Source: Hirschia baltica ATCC 49814
Lineage (GTDB): Bacteria > Pseudomonadota > Alphaproteobacteria > Caulobacterales > Hyphomonadaceae
Direction: 5' to 3'
NCBI RefSeq assembly: GCF_000023785.1
Contig: NC_012982.1
Span: 2,480,001-2,544,000, forward strand
DNA length: 64,000 bases
Part shown: positions 53,156 through 61,417 of the stretch, piece after piece
Layout: every line of letters starts with the position of its first letter
Position numbering within the stretch: position 1 is the stretch's first letter
Notes under the pieces: model-generated
The model's database searches: none
The model's input: the letters and a program-made list of their open reading frames with translations, nothing else
Told to the model about the DNA's origin: nothing
Position numbers and translations under genes: made by a program

Positions 53156-53764
53156 GCTATAGTTAAAGATGGTGCCGTGACGCGCGATAATAATGATAAG
53201 CGCCCTACGCGCGAAGAAGCTGAAAAAGCTGTAAAAACGCTCCTTGCATGGGCTGGTGATGATCCAGAACGTGAAGGTCTTTTAGATACGCCAAAACGCG
53301 TGGTAAAAGCCTATGAAGAATGGTTCTCAGGCTATCGTGACGACCCTGTAAAATATCTATCAAGGACATTTGAAGACGTGCAAGGCTATGACGACATTGT
53401 AATGCTTCGCGACATTGATGTCGAAAGCCACTGCGAACACCACATGGCCCCTTTTATGGGTAAAGCTTATGTCGCCTATATGCCAACAGATTCAGTCGTG
53501 GGCATATCCAAACTAGCTCGTGTTGTTGAGATATACGCAAAACGCCTGCAAACACAGGAAACAATGACGTCGCAAATTTGTGAAGCCATTGAAGAAAGCC
53601 TGAAACCTGCTGGTGTGGCCGTGATGATTGATGCTGTTCACCAATGCATGACAACACGCGGTGTTCACCACCCGAATGTCTCTACGATTACAACTCAGTT
53701 TACGGGTGTATTCAAAACAGACAAAGACCTACGTGACCGCTTTCTACGTTTGAGCGAACGCTAA
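53150..53764 (+). CDS. folE: GTP cyclohydrolase I
   Basis: Protein of 204 aa making dihydroneopterin triphosphate, first step of tetrahydrofolate synthesis. Motifs DPEREGLLDTPKRVVKAYEEWFSGY, ESHCEHHMAPFMGKAYVAYMP with zinc ligand Cys, and GVAVMIDAVHQCMTTRGVHHPNVSTITTQFTGVF are intact. The start codon lies in the GTCCAT/ATGGAC hairpin described separately, so initiation could be controlled by RNA folding. A strong terminator follows. Confidence 0.97.
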   Translation: MDAIVKDGAVTRDNNDKRPTREEAEKAVKTLLAWAGDDPEREGLLDTPKRVVKAYEEWFSGYRDDPVKYLSRTFEDVQGYDDIVMLRDIDVESHCEHHMAPFMGKAYVAYMPTDSVVGISKLARVVEIYAKRLQTQETMTSQICEAIEESLKPAGVAVMIDAVHQCMTTRGVHHPNVSTITTQFTGVFKTDKDLRDRFLRLSER

Positions 53765-53786
53765 ATCGCATTAAAAAATTCAATTT

Positions 53787-53818
53787 GAAAAAGCCCAGGA
53801 AACGCTTGGGCTTTTTTA
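53787..53818 (+). terminator. bidirectional terminator between folE and the XRE gene
   Basis: AAAAAGCCCA / TTGGGCTTTTTT with an 8-nt loop that allows two more pairs (CAG/CGC region). T6 follows on the plus strand and T5 on the minus strand. Confidence 0.9.
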
Positions 53819-54031
53819 TTACTCGCTCCACACAAAAACGTCTGTGAGACTTTGTTCCAATGTCTGCGCAATTCTAAATGCTGCCTCAAGTGAAGGAGAG
53901 TATTTCCCCTTTTCAATCGCGACAATTGTCTGGCGCGTCATGCCGATTGCATCCGCCAATTCTTGCTGTGTCAGCTTTTTGGCTTTGCGCAATTCTTGAA
54001 TATGATTGCTAAATGGGAGTTCTTTGCTCAT
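53819..54031 (-). CDS. XRE-family transcriptional regulator
   Basis: Protein of 70 aa with an essentially complete helix-turn-helix (IQELRKAKKLTQQELADAIGMTRQTIVAIEKGKYSPSLEAAFRIAQTLEQSLTDVFVW), the YozG-like minimal repressor type. ATG 54031 follows AGGGGA; upstream frame positions lack support. It follows the membrane-protein gene 54043 by 11 bp, a recurrent pairing of a short XRE regulator with a small membrane protein. The repeated motifs at 54500-54560 are likely operators. Confidence 0.9.
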   Translation of the reverse strand: MSKELPFSNHIQELRKAKKLTQQELADAIGMTRQTIVAIEKGKYSPSLEAAFRIAQTLEQSLTDVFVWSE

Positions 54032-54042
54032 GCAAACATCCC

Positions 54043-54462
54043 CTAAAGCCAATATCTGTATTTAGCGATTTGCATACCATAGCGCACCAATTCACCGGCA
54101 AACACAGCAAGCAAGACCCAATTTGCAACTTGAAACCCAGTCGCCCCTTTAAAAGCGCTTGCCGCCGCAAGTAATGCTCCCGCCATGGCGATATTGCCGC
54201 CCAAGGCACCAGATTTTGCAATGATTTGGCTATCACGTTCATCACAATCGGCTTCAGCATCTTTAGGCGAGAGCACAGCTGCAACAATGTGCCCTGCGAC
54301 CATTATGACAACCAACGAAATCATCAACCAGAATTGGCTATACGCTAATCCAGCGCGCGTTGCCGTGTCTGGAAGCTGAAACCCGTTCTGGACAAAATAG
54401 GTCCCATACACGCCCAATAATCCAATAAAACAGACCCATGCGCTTTTTTCTCTAAATGACAT
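54043..54462 (-). CDS. small four-TM membrane protein
   Basis: Protein of 139 aa with about four hydrophobic helices (SAWVCFIGLLGVYGTYFV, FWLMISLVVIMVAGHIVAAVL, GGNIAMAGALLAAASAF, VANWVLLAVFAGELVRYGMQI). A cytoplasmic-looking charged loop SPKDAEADCDERDSQI sits between helices 2 and 3, similar in shape to DUF2178-type proteins that pair with XRE regulators. Function unknown; the pair may sense membrane state. First gene of the two-gene unit. Confidence 0.78.
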   Translation of the reverse strand: MSFREKSAWVCFIGLLGVYGTYFVQNGFQLPDTATRAGLAYSQFWLMISLVVIMVAGHIVAAVLSPKDAEADCDERDSQIIAKSGALGGNIAMAGALLAAASAFKGATGFQVANWVLLAVFAGELVRYGMQIAKYRYWL

Positions 54463-54499
54463 TCCTTATCTCCACAAATGTAAAATATTATGGACATAA

Positions 54500-54560
54500 A
54501 ATGTCATATATTTTTTACATGTCAAACATTATTTACAAAAAATGTCGTATATTTTTGACA
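54500..54560 (-). promoter_or_regulatory. tandem operator-like repeats upstream of the XRE/membrane-protein unit
   Basis: AATGTCATATATTTTTTACA (54500-54519) and AATGTCGTATATTTTTGACA (54541-54560) are direct repeats exactly 41 bp apart, about four helical turns, each with TGTC...(G/T)ACA half-sites. A third partial GACATAAAATGTC overlaps the first at 54493-54505. They lie 40-100 bp upstream of ATG 54462 and suggest autoregulation by the XRE protein. Confidence 0.55.
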
Positions 54561-54658
54561 AATCAGTTCATTTGACACCTTAGTCACATGCCAAAAATTA
54601 AGTGATCAATGTCTAAAAACCGCTGGCAAACAAGGAAAAATACGCTTAAGTTTGCGCT

Positions 54659-55078
54659 ATGTCCCAAGCTAATAAAACACCTATATTTCCGCCGCCGCTT
54701 TCTGGATCTGAGCAAGACGAAACAACAAGCTTTCGTCCTCGGTTCAATAGTGATGGACTTGTTGCTGCTATCGCGCAGGATGTATCTTCCAATGAAGTGT
54801 TGATGCTTGCATGGATGAATGAAGACGCGCTGAAGCTGACAATTGAAACAGGACGCGCTGTCTACTGGTCCCGCTCTCGCAATCAATTATGGCGCAAGGG
54901 CGACACATCCGGTGCTTATCAATATGTCGAATCGATCCACACGGATTGTGATCAGGATGCGATTTTGCTAAAAGTGCGCCAGACTGATGGTGCCTGCCAC
55001 ACTGGACGCGTATCTTGTTTTTATCGCCAAATCACTGACTTATCGACACTTAATCCAACAGAAGACAAACCAGCATAA
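54659..55078 (+). CDS. hisI: phosphoribosyl-AMP cyclohydrolase
   Basis: Protein of 139 aa, third step of histidine synthesis. The motifs [73 protein letters not shown] contain the metal-binding Asp and Cys residues of HisI. The HisE pyrophosphatase domain is absent, so HisE is encoded elsewhere. Independent unit, no adjacent his genes. Confidence 0.95.
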   Translation: MSQANKTPIFPPPLSGSEQDETTSFRPRFNSDGLVAAIAQDVSSNEVLMLAWMNEDALKLTIETGRAVYWSRSRNQLWRKGDTSGAYQYVESIHTDCDQDAILLKVRQTDGACHTGRVSCFYRQITDLSTLNPTEDKPA

Positions 55079-55111
55079 TATGAATCTTGTTCATTGAGAG
55101 CAAAACACGTC

Positions 55112-55148
55112 ATGCTGCACTGTTTGTATCTTGTCGCTGCAATGCAAG
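55112..55148 (+). promoter_or_regulatory. PhaR-box-like motif upstream of the lysozyme-protease gene
   Basis: ATGCTGCACTGTTTGTA followed by TCTTGT matches the 32681 motif of the phaR promoter at 19 of the first 22 positions, then continues with another TGC-rich stretch (CGCTGCAATGCAAGCA). It lies about 110-145 bp before ATG 55256. Confidence 0.4.
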
Positions 55149-55255
55149 CATGTCAAAATATCGAAACACTGATATAAAGCCAAAAATATACCAATGAAGA
55201 TGGGTATTTGCTTTTAAAGCGGGACCATACGCATCAGTCTGAGGGGGTGAATTTC

Positions 55256-56437
55256 ATGTCGGCTTCGAATGTCTATGAAAGAACAATGAAACACATATTC
55301 ACATGGGAAGGTGGATATGTTGATCACCCCAATGATCCGGGTGGTGCCACCAATTATGGCATTACGCGCCAAACCCTTGCGAACTGGCGCGGCAAACCTT
55401 CCATCCCGAAACAGGAAGTCAAAGACCTATCATACAATGAAGCTGCGCAAATTTATCGCGCAAATTACTGGAACAAAATCCTTGGCGACGACCTACCACC
55501 TTCCATCGCTATGCTAATGATGGATGCAGCTGTCAATTCAGGTCCGGGTGCAGCTATCAAGACATTACAACGTGCAGTGGGTGCACTCGGTGAGAAAATA
55601 AAAGTGGATGGCGCGATCGGCCCCAATACATTGCGCGCAGTCAGACAAATAGACGAAGAGAAACTGCTGAATGAATTCGTGGTTAGACGCGGTGTATTCT
55701 ACGGCAGTTTGAAAACATTTACATCATTTGGATTGGGATGGGCGCGACGCTTAGTGTCTGGTGCACGTCTTGCGCATTCGATTTTAACGGACTCGCGGAA
55801 TGGTGCCACAGAACCGGCTGAACCCGTTGAAAATCCTGCGGATACACCTGCGAATAACGCGCCAAGCATAGTCGAGCCCTCGCCGCTTCTTCCGGCAAAT
55901 ATTAGTTTGAAACGTCACTTTTTCGATGAACGCGGCATTCAAGTGTATGGAAGTTTCTTTCAACTTTGGGGCGGTTGGATCACTGCCGGCCATGTCATTC
56001 GGCAAATGCTAAATACATCCCCTCCATTTGCGAGCGGTCAACAAATTCTATATCCGGGCCAAATGGATGCTGCACTTATGGGGTGCACGATACCTGACCA
56101 ACAACCTCGTGCGCCGGTGATAGGTCAAAAAATTGTGGTTGCAGGCTATCCTGCTGGCTCTAGCACGCCTTCATTTAGAGAAGCTGAAGTCTATATGCAG
56201 CGCCCACAAACGACAGATTGGATAGCCACAATATCAAGTCCAGCTGAACCCGTTGTTGTGGGGATGTCGGGCGGCGTTGTGTATGATGCCACAAGCAAAG
56301 CAATTGTAGGTATTTTGATTACACGCAACTCCCCTGCTGATCTTGATGCAGATGGCCGTGCTGATCAAAATTTTGATTTTGTGGCCATGTATGATGTCTG
56401 GAACCAGTTAAGAACTTTCCCGCCAGTCGGCGTTTAA
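55256..56437 (+). CDS. GH108 lysozyme fused to trypsin-like serine protease
   Basis: Protein of 393 aa. Residues 1-175 are a GH108 muramidase with the family signature TWEGGYVDHPNDPGGATNYGIT (catalytic Glu18) and the PG_binding_3-type segment ending in KVDGAIGPNTLRAV. A Pro/Ala/Glu linker of about 35 residues leads to a chymotrypsin-fold domain (about 215-393) with WITAGHV (His246), MDAALMGC (Asp271) and GMSGG (Ser338), the likely catalytic triad. There is no signal peptide, as in phage endolysins. ATG 55256 follows GAGGGGG. The combination is unusual; the isolated gene has no neighbouring phage genes. Confidence 0.8.
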   Translation: MSASNVYERTMKHIFTWEGGYVDHPNDPGGATNYGITRQTLANWRGKPSIPKQEVKDLSYNEAAQIYRANYWNKILGDDLPPSIAMLMMDAAVNSGPGAAIKTLQRAVGALGEKIKVDGAIGPNTLRAVRQIDEEKLLNEFVVRRGVFYGSLKTFTSFGLGWARRLVSGARLAHSILTDSRNGATEPAEPVENPADTPANNAPSIVEPSPLLPANISLKRHFFDERGIQVYGSFFQLWGGWITAGHVIRQMLNTSPPFASGQQILYPGQMDAALMGCTIPDQQPRAPVIGQKIVVAGYPAGSSTPSFREAEVYMQRPQTTDWIATISSPAEPVVVGMSGGVVYDATSKAIVGILITRNSPADLDADGRADQNFDFVAMYDVWNQLRTFPPVGV

Positions 56438-56531
56438 GCTTCGCATTAAAATTTGCAAAAACACCTTAGTTTTATGAAATTTATCGATTCGATATTTGAC
56501 AAGAGACTATTTGAACGGCACCTGTCTTGAA

Positions 56532-57641
56532 ATGACAGATATAAACGACTTCTCTTCAGACAATTCACCTAACTCAGACACGACACAATCCATTGTGATC
56601 GTCGCCCCCGCAGAATTTGCTGGTGAACGACTGGATAAATGGCTGCCTATCGCCGCGCCAGAATTGTCGCGCTCTCGTGCTAAAGCTATCATCGAAAAAG
56701 GTGATGTTTTGCTAGATGATACAGCGATCACTAGTCCAAAGCACAAAGTGATAGCTGATGGTCGTTATGTCATTTTGATGCCGCCACCCCTAGATGCAGA
56801 ACCGCTTCCAGAAGATATTCCATTGGATGTGCTATTTGAAGACGAGCATCTGATCATCCTCAACAAGCCAGCGGGACTTGTCGTTCACCCTGCGCCCGGC
56901 TCGACGTCTGGCACGCTCGTCAATGCATTATTGCACCATTGCGCAGGTCAATTGCCTGGTATTGGCGGCGTTGCCCGCCCCGGAATTGTCCACCGATTGG
57001 ATAAGGACACATCCGGTGTGATGGTGGCAGCAAAAACAGAATTTGCGCACACAGGCCTATCCTCACTTTTCCAAGCTCACTTTATGGAACGTGCCTATCT
57101 TGCGGTGACACGCGGTGCACCCCGCCCTCTTTTGGGAAAAATTGAAACCCGCATCGCTCGCTCAACAACTGACCGAAAGAAGATGGCTGTTGTTCGCGAA
57201 TCTCGCCTGTCTGCGTCTGCTGAATGGCATGGCGAATCTGAAGAGGATTACGAACAGAAGGGTAAGCACGCCATTACCAATTACAAAGTGCTGGAACAGT
57301 TTGGGAGAATAGACGCCACATCCGGCTTGCCAGCTGCCACCCTTACAGAATGCCGATTGGAAACAGGACGCACCCACCAAATTCGCGTTCACATGGCGCA
57401 TATTGGTGCCCCTCTTTTGGGTGATCAGACCTATGGACGTTATCGCGGTTTGAAAGCGCACGGGTCCGGCCCCGCATTTGAAACAGCAACACATGCTTGT
57501 AAAGAATTTAAACGCCAAGCATTGCACGCGGCGATTTTAGGGTTTGAGCACCCAGTAACAGGGGAAAACCTTCGCTTTGAAGTGGAACCACCTGAAGACA
57601 TGCTAAATCTGTTAGCAGCGCTTAGAAACCTGCCGACCTAG
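56532..57641 (+). CDS. rluD: ribosomal large subunit pseudouridine synthase RluD
   Basis: Protein of 369 aa. An N-terminal S4 RNA-binding domain (GERLDKWLPIAAPELSRSRAKAIIEKGDVLLDD) is followed by the RluA-family catalytic domain with GIVHRLDKDTSGVMVAAKT (Asp nucleophile) and TGRTHQIRVHMAHIGAPLLGDQTYG. It pseudouridylates helix 69 of 23S rRNA. An insertion KMAVVRESRLSASAEW is family typical. Start ATG 56532; the frame opens 12 codons upstream with TTG. rpoH lies downstream across the chemoreceptor, as in the rluD-rpoH neighbourhood of related bacteria. Confidence 0.93.
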   Translation: MTDINDFSSDNSPNSDTTQSIVIVAPAEFAGERLDKWLPIAAPELSRSRAKAIIEKGDVLLDDTAITSPKHKVIADGRYVILMPPPLDAEPLPEDIPLDVLFEDEHLIILNKPAGLVVHPAPGSTSGTLVNALLHHCAGQLPGIGGVARPGIVHRLDKDTSGVMVAAKTEFAHTGLSSLFQAHFMERAYLAVTRGAPRPLLGKIETRIARSTTDRKKMAVVRESRLSASAEWHGESEEDYEQKGKHAITNYKVLEQFGRIDATSGLPAATLTECRLETGRTHQIRVHMAHIGAPLLGDQTYGRYRGLKAHGSGPAFETATHACKEFKRQALHAAILGFEHPVTGENLRFEVEPPEDMLNLLAALRNLPT

Positions 57642-57658
57642 CAAATTATAAGGTAAGA

Positions 57659-59089
57659 TTAGAGCGCATATGCGAAGCGCAAGCCTCCCCAGTGTTTACC
57701 CTGAATAAATATTGGGGCTGACACATCCACCATGGGTGTAAATTTTCCGCCGCCCATATCCCGTTCATAACATTGGCTTAAGACCGGCAATGTGTTTGCT
57801 CCAGCTCTTTTCCCGACTGTATCCACGAAAAAGCGTCGGTTTCGACAATTGGCATTATTCCAAACTGGGTCATCGCCTTGTGGTTTGGAAAATTTTGAAT
57901 TGTGTGTCGCTAGGTATGCTTTTTTATCAAGACAGCAACAGAATACGACTTTTGAATCAAAATCCAATGCACCATCAAGAAGTGGATGCAGAATCCGGTC
58001 GAATATTTCGTTATAAGGAGTCAGGAATTGCTCTGGGGATGAGTTTGGGACTAATTTGTAATCTGGCGAAATACTCTCATCGACATCAAACTCACCGCGT
58101 GCTGCAGCCTCAGATAATAACTTAGACGCTTGATCTGCTAGGAAAATGGTATTTTCTCGAAATTTGGTATCTACGGTTTCAATGCCAGTTCGGGCAGTTA
58201 CAGCCATCAATCCTTCACCCATACCTCTTAAACCCTGAAGCTGCTTTTCAGCGCCGCGCAGGTTTTCGCTGGATTTTTCAAACCCTTTTGCAAAATTACT
58301 GACATTCCCGCCTAATTGCTGGCTAAGCTCTTCTATATGAGTTGCTGCCCCCAGTATTTGAGTGATTTCTCCAACCATCTGACCAACCGAATTTTCGGTT
58401 TTGTCCAATGTCGCATTGATCGCGCGTGTTGCTTGCGAAGCTTGCTCCGCTAGTTTGGAGCTTTTAAGCCCACCATCAAAAAGCTGATCGGATTTGCTTC
58501 CTAACTCATCGACTGTTGATGATATCTGCTTTGTGGCATTTTCTGTCTGGGCAGCCAGAGCTTTAACTTCAGCGGCAACAACAGCGAACCCACGGCCAGC
58601 TTCACCTGCTCTCGCTGCTTCAATCGTCGCATTCAGCGCCAGCAAATTTGTCTGACCGGCAATCGCCTCAATAGTTTGTGCGACATTGGATACTTTATCT
58701 AATTCTTGTTTCAACGACGATACGAGAACCTGACTTTCAGACACTGCCCCCGCCAATGTATCAATACAAGATAACGCTTCGCGAAAATCATTTAAGGATT
58801 GTGATAAAGCTTGATTTGTCGCATCAGCAACATTTTGAGAGGCTGCCGCGCTCGTCACGATAGCAGCATTGGCTGTTTCCAGATCGCTCATCTCCGAACG
58901 CACTTTAACAAGCAAAGCTTCCTGCCCTTCAAGCAAAAAGCTTAATTCCCTGACACTGCATGAAACATCAACTATGCCGTGAGCAACTCCTGTCCCCTCT
59001 TTCGCAAAATCTCTAAGAAGGTTTGTCTCTTTATCTGGTTCCAAATTCGAAGAAAAATTATCTTGTTGAACTTGCTTCACTTCAGTCAT
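57659..59089 (-). CDS. soluble methyl-accepting chemotaxis-type protein
   Basis: Protein of 476 aa without membrane segments. The signalling hairpin is [42 protein letters not shown] near residues 138-180, with heptad coiled coil on both sides. The C-terminal domain ([50 protein letters not shown] and HWGGLRFAY) recurs in alphaproteobacterial receptors and is probably a small-ligand sensing fold. Cytoplasmic receptor, likely coupled to CheA/CheW. It separates rluD and rpoH. Its long upstream region carries a CAAAATG hairpin like the flagellin leaders. Confidence 0.9.
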   Translation of the reverse strand: MTEVKQVQQDNFSSNLEPDKETNLLRDFAKEGTGVAHGIVDVSCSVRELSFLLEGQEALLVKVRSEMSDLETANAAIVTSAAASQNVADATNQALSQSLNDFREALSCIDTLAGAVSESQVLVSSLKQELDKVSNVAQTIEAIAGQTNLLALNATIEAARAGEAGRGFAVVAAEVKALAAQTENATKQISSTVDELGSKSDQLFDGGLKSSKLAEQASQATRAINATLDKTENSVGQMVGEITQILGAATHIEELSQQLGGNVSNFAKGFEKSSENLRGAEKQLQGLRGMGEGLMAVTARTGIETVDTKFRENTIFLADQASKLLSEAAARGEFDVDESISPDYKLVPNSSPEQFLTPYNEIFDRILHPLLDGALDFDSKVVFCCCLDKKAYLATHNSKFSKPQGDDPVWNNANCRNRRFFVDTVGKRAGANTLPVLSQCYERDMGGGKFTPMVDVSAPIFIQGKHWGGLRFAYAL

Positions 59090-59250
59090 GTTATGATCCA
59101 GATAAACTTAACAGGGAAACTGTACAAAATTTAAACCATTTAAATTAGGTATTCGTTAAGATTACAAGAGTGCTGAACTACGTCTTTAGTCTGGCAAAAC
59201 CGGCCAAAACAACTGATCAAAAATACGTGATTAAAGAAAAAAACAATATT

Positions 59251-59294
59251 TTTAGAATAATTATTCTAACTCAAAATTTAGAATAATCGTTCTA
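59251..59294. promoter_or_regulatory. tandem palindromes TTTAGAATAATTATTCTAA
   Basis: A perfect 18-bp palindrome TTAGAATAATTATTCTAA at 59252-59269 and a near copy TTTAGAATAATCGTTCTA at 59277-59294, spaced 26 bp, upstream of the chemoreceptor. Resembles a dimeric regulator site; it does not fit the usual Irr box spacing. Confidence 0.45.
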
Positions 59295-59309
59295 CTTTTT
59301 TGATTTTAC

Positions 59310-59322
59310 AAGCATTTTGCTT
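59310..59322 (-). promoter_or_regulatory. CAAAATG hairpin upstream of the chemoreceptor
   Basis: Minus strand AAGCAAAATGCTT, 5-bp stem with AAA loop, preceded by CAGAAG, as in the flagellin 1 and 2 leaders. It lies about 220 bp ahead of ATG 59089, in the possible leader. Confidence 0.4.
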
Positions 59323-59408
59323 CTGAAACGAAATTCATCGTATTTTGAATTTAAAAATATATGAAATCAACCTCTTAAATCGAACACTGACCTCCCTATA
59401 TTACTAAA

Positions 59409-59513
59409 ATGCGGATCAAAACTGCGATGCGGGAAGTTATTTTCGGTGTTGGTTCGATGAATATTTTATATACTCCATTCGACCATTATTCATGGCACTT
59501 ATGGAACATATAG
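59409..59513 (+). CDS. possible 34-aa small protein
   Basis: Open frame of 34 codons (MRIKTAMREVIFGVGSMN... ending YSWHLWNI) between the chemoreceptor and rpoH, with three in-frame ATG codons and unusually rich in Trp, His and Tyr. No good ribosome site. Listed as a candidate only. Confidence 0.2.
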   Translation: MRIKTAMREVIFGVGSMNILYTPFDHYSWHLWNI

Positions 59514-59527
59514 AGAAAACAGGGGCA

Positions 59528-59613
59528 GACGAAACGGATTTTTTTCGTCATCTTTAGCCCACACAAGGTTCTAAGATGAGAATTTGAACTCATCTATAGG
59601 TAAAATGAGGAGG
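59528..59613 (+). promoter_or_regulatory. rpoH leader with mutually exclusive hairpins
   Basis: Three elements: GACGAAA/TTTCGTC (59528-59534, 59543-59549), AGATGAG/CTCATCT (59574-59580, 59589-59595) and an alternative pairing CTCAT (59589-59593) with ATGAG (59605-59609) that takes in the first part of the ribosome site GAGGAGG (59607-59613). RNA thermometer-type control of rpoH would be plausible; this is inferred. Confidence 0.4.
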
Positions 59614-59620
59614 CCATCCA

Positions 59621-60508
59621 ATGGCACAGTTATCAACATCTATAGCGCTCTCACCCGAGCAAGGCTTGTCGCGCTATCTGACTGAAATTCGTAAATATCC
59701 TCTTCTGGAAAAAGATCAGGAATTCATGCTGGCTAATAGATGGCGCGACCATGAAGACCCTGAAGCTGCGGAAAAAATGGTGACATCTCACCTACGTCTC
59801 GTTGCAAAAATTGCGATGGGGTATCGCGGATACGGCCTCCCTATCGGTGAAGTTATCTCTGAAGGCAATGTTGGCCTTATGCAGGCTGTCAAAAAATTTG
59901 ACCCTGATAAAGGCTTCAGACTTGCCACATATGCAATGTGGTGGATTCGTGCATCTATCCAAGAATACATTTTGCGCTCATGGAGCCTTGTAAAACTTGG
60001 TACAACAGCGGCACAGAAAAAACTATTCTTCAACTTGCGTCGCCTCAAAGGTGAAATCCAAGCGTTGGAAGAAGGTGATCTTCGCCCTGAAAACGTTGCA
60101 GAAATCGCGACACGTCTAAATGTGAGCGAAACTGAAGTGATTTCCATGAACCGCCGTATGACAGGTGGTGATGCATCCTTGAATGCCCCTATCGGTGGAG
60201 CCGATGGTGATGGCGAATGGATGGACTGGCTATCAGATGACAATCAACAAAATCAGGCTGAAGAATATGAGCAGAATGATGAATTTTCGACGCGCATGTC
60301 ATTGCTAGAAACAGCGATGGAAGGCTTAAACGAAAGAGAAAAACACATCATTGCAGAACGTCGCCTGAAAGATGAACCTTCAACGCTGGAAGAGCTTTCT
60401 GCGGTATATAATGTGTCTCGTGAGCGTATTCGTCAGATCGAAGTGCGTGCTTTTGAAAAACTGCAAAAAGCAATGAAGGAAGCTGCAATAGAACAAGGCG
60501 TTGCATAA
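59621..60508 (+). CDS. rpoH: RNA polymerase heat-shock sigma factor RpoH (sigma-32)
   Basis: Protein of 295 aa. Region 2 has VTSHLRLVAKIAMGYRGYGLPIGEVISEGNVGLMQAVKKFDPDKGFRLATYAMWWIRASIQEYILRSWSLVKLGTT; the RpoH box QKKLFFNLRRLK follows; region 4 ends with STLEELSAVYNVSRERIRQIEVRAFEKLQKAM. The SD GAGGAGG is very strong, 7 nt from ATG 59621, so leader structure would be needed to restrain translation. Follows rluD across the chemoreceptor. Confidence 0.96.
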   Translation: MAQLSTSIALSPEQGLSRYLTEIRKYPLLEKDQEFMLANRWRDHEDPEAAEKMVTSHLRLVAKIAMGYRGYGLPIGEVISEGNVGLMQAVKKFDPDKGFRLATYAMWWIRASIQEYILRSWSLVKLGTTAAQKKLFFNLRRLKGEIQALEEGDLRPENVAEIATRLNVSETEVISMNRRMTGGDASLNAPIGGADGDGEWMDWLSDDNQQNQAEEYEQNDEFSTRMSLLETAMEGLNEREKHIIAERRLKDEPSTLEELSAVYNVSRERIRQIEVRAFEKLQKAMKEAAIEQGVA

Positions 60509-60531
60509 TCGCTTCAAATAAGCGCCCCCCT

Positions 60532-61335
60532 ATGCCCCCTGATGGGTCTGGTACCAGCAATGGGCCAGACCCTTTGGCATTTTCAGGGTTTCAAACTCTA
60601 AAAGAAAATTACACAGCAATCATTATTGGTGCCAGTGGTGGCATTGGTCACGCCTGTGTGCAAGCCATTGCAGATGATCCTCGATGCAGCAAAGTCTACG
60701 CGCTATCTCGATCTCCAACGACATTTAATCATAGCAAAATCATCACCGGAATTTTGGATCTTCAGGATGAAGACTCCATCACAACCGCTTTTGATAAAAT
60801 AGCTTCCACCACGCCTGATAATCTAACTTTTGACCTTGTTTTTGTCGCAACAGGCTTTCTTCATGATGACGTTATTGCGCCAGAAAAAAGCTGGAAACAG
60901 TTGACCGCTTTGAGCTTTGAAAAAGCTTTTGCAATCAATACGATTGGTCCAGCCTTGATTGCTAAACACGCTCTGCCGCGAATGTCTAAATCCTCTAAAA
61001 CAATCTTTGCAGCTCTCTCAGCGCGTGTTTCATCGATTGATGATAACCGGTTAGGTGGCTGGCATGCCTATCGTGCCTCCAAGGCTGCGCTCAATATGCT
61101 CATCAAAAATTTTGCAATTGAAGCGAAACGCAAATTGCCAAAAGCAGTGATAGTCGGCCTGCATCCGGGCACTGTGGACACAGCCCTCTCTCATCCTTTT
61201 CAAGCAAATGTTCCAAACAAACAATTATTCACACCGGAAATCAGTGCCGCTCATTTGCTCAATGTTGCTGATAATCTGCACGCTGACGATAGCGGAAACC
61301 TATTCGCTTGGGATGGAAAACGCATACAAAGCTGA
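60532..61335 (+). CDS. short-chain dehydrogenase (C-factor/CsgA-like)
   Basis: Protein of 267 aa. The cofactor motif is IIGASGGIGHACVQ near residues 31-44; the Tyr-x3-Lys is YRASKAALNMLIKN and the Ser is in AALSARVSSIDDNRLGG. Closest in form to the C-factor SDRs of proteobacteria. The first 25 residues (rich in Pro, Asp, Gly) are a variable extension and the true start could be internal. Substrate unknown. 24 bp after rpoH, probably co-transcribed. Confidence 0.83.
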   Translation: MPPDGSGTSNGPDPLAFSGFQTLKENYTAIIIGASGGIGHACVQAIADDPRCSKVYALSRSPTTFNHSKIITGILDLQDEDSITTAFDKIASTTPDNLTFDLVFVATGFLHDDVIAPEKSWKQLTALSFEKAFAINTIGPALIAKHALPRMSKSSKTIFAALSARVSSIDDNRLGGWHAYRASKAALNMLIKNFAIEAKRKLPKAVIVGLHPGTVDTALSHPFQANVPNKQLFTPEISAAHLLNVADNLHADDSGNLFAWDGKRIQS

Positions 61336-61417
61336 AAATTAGCAATTTTATTAACCAATCCTTACTAAGATTGTCTAATATTCCCATATTGATCAATTGA
61401 TTCGTAAGTTTAGTATT

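Larger units (their letters stand above)
59090..59620. other. 531-bp divergent region between the chemoreceptor and rpoH
   Basis: AT-rich. Held in order: two TTTAGAATAATNNTTCTA palindromes (59251-59294), a CAAAATG hairpin (59310-59322), a 34-codon open frame (59409-59513) and the rpoH leader hairpins (59528-59595). No longer coding frame is convincing. Confidence 0.55.

Noticed and set aside
55256-56437. Remnant prophage or gene transfer agent signalled by the GH108 lysozyme
   Set aside because: No capsid, terminase, tail, holin or integrase gene is in the region, and flanking genes (hisI, rluD) are housekeeping.
59251-59294. Irr/ICE iron box
   Set aside because: The palindromes look similar (TTTAGAA...TTCTAA), but the half-sites are 6 nt apart rather than the few nucleotides of typical ICE sites and no iron gene is nearby.
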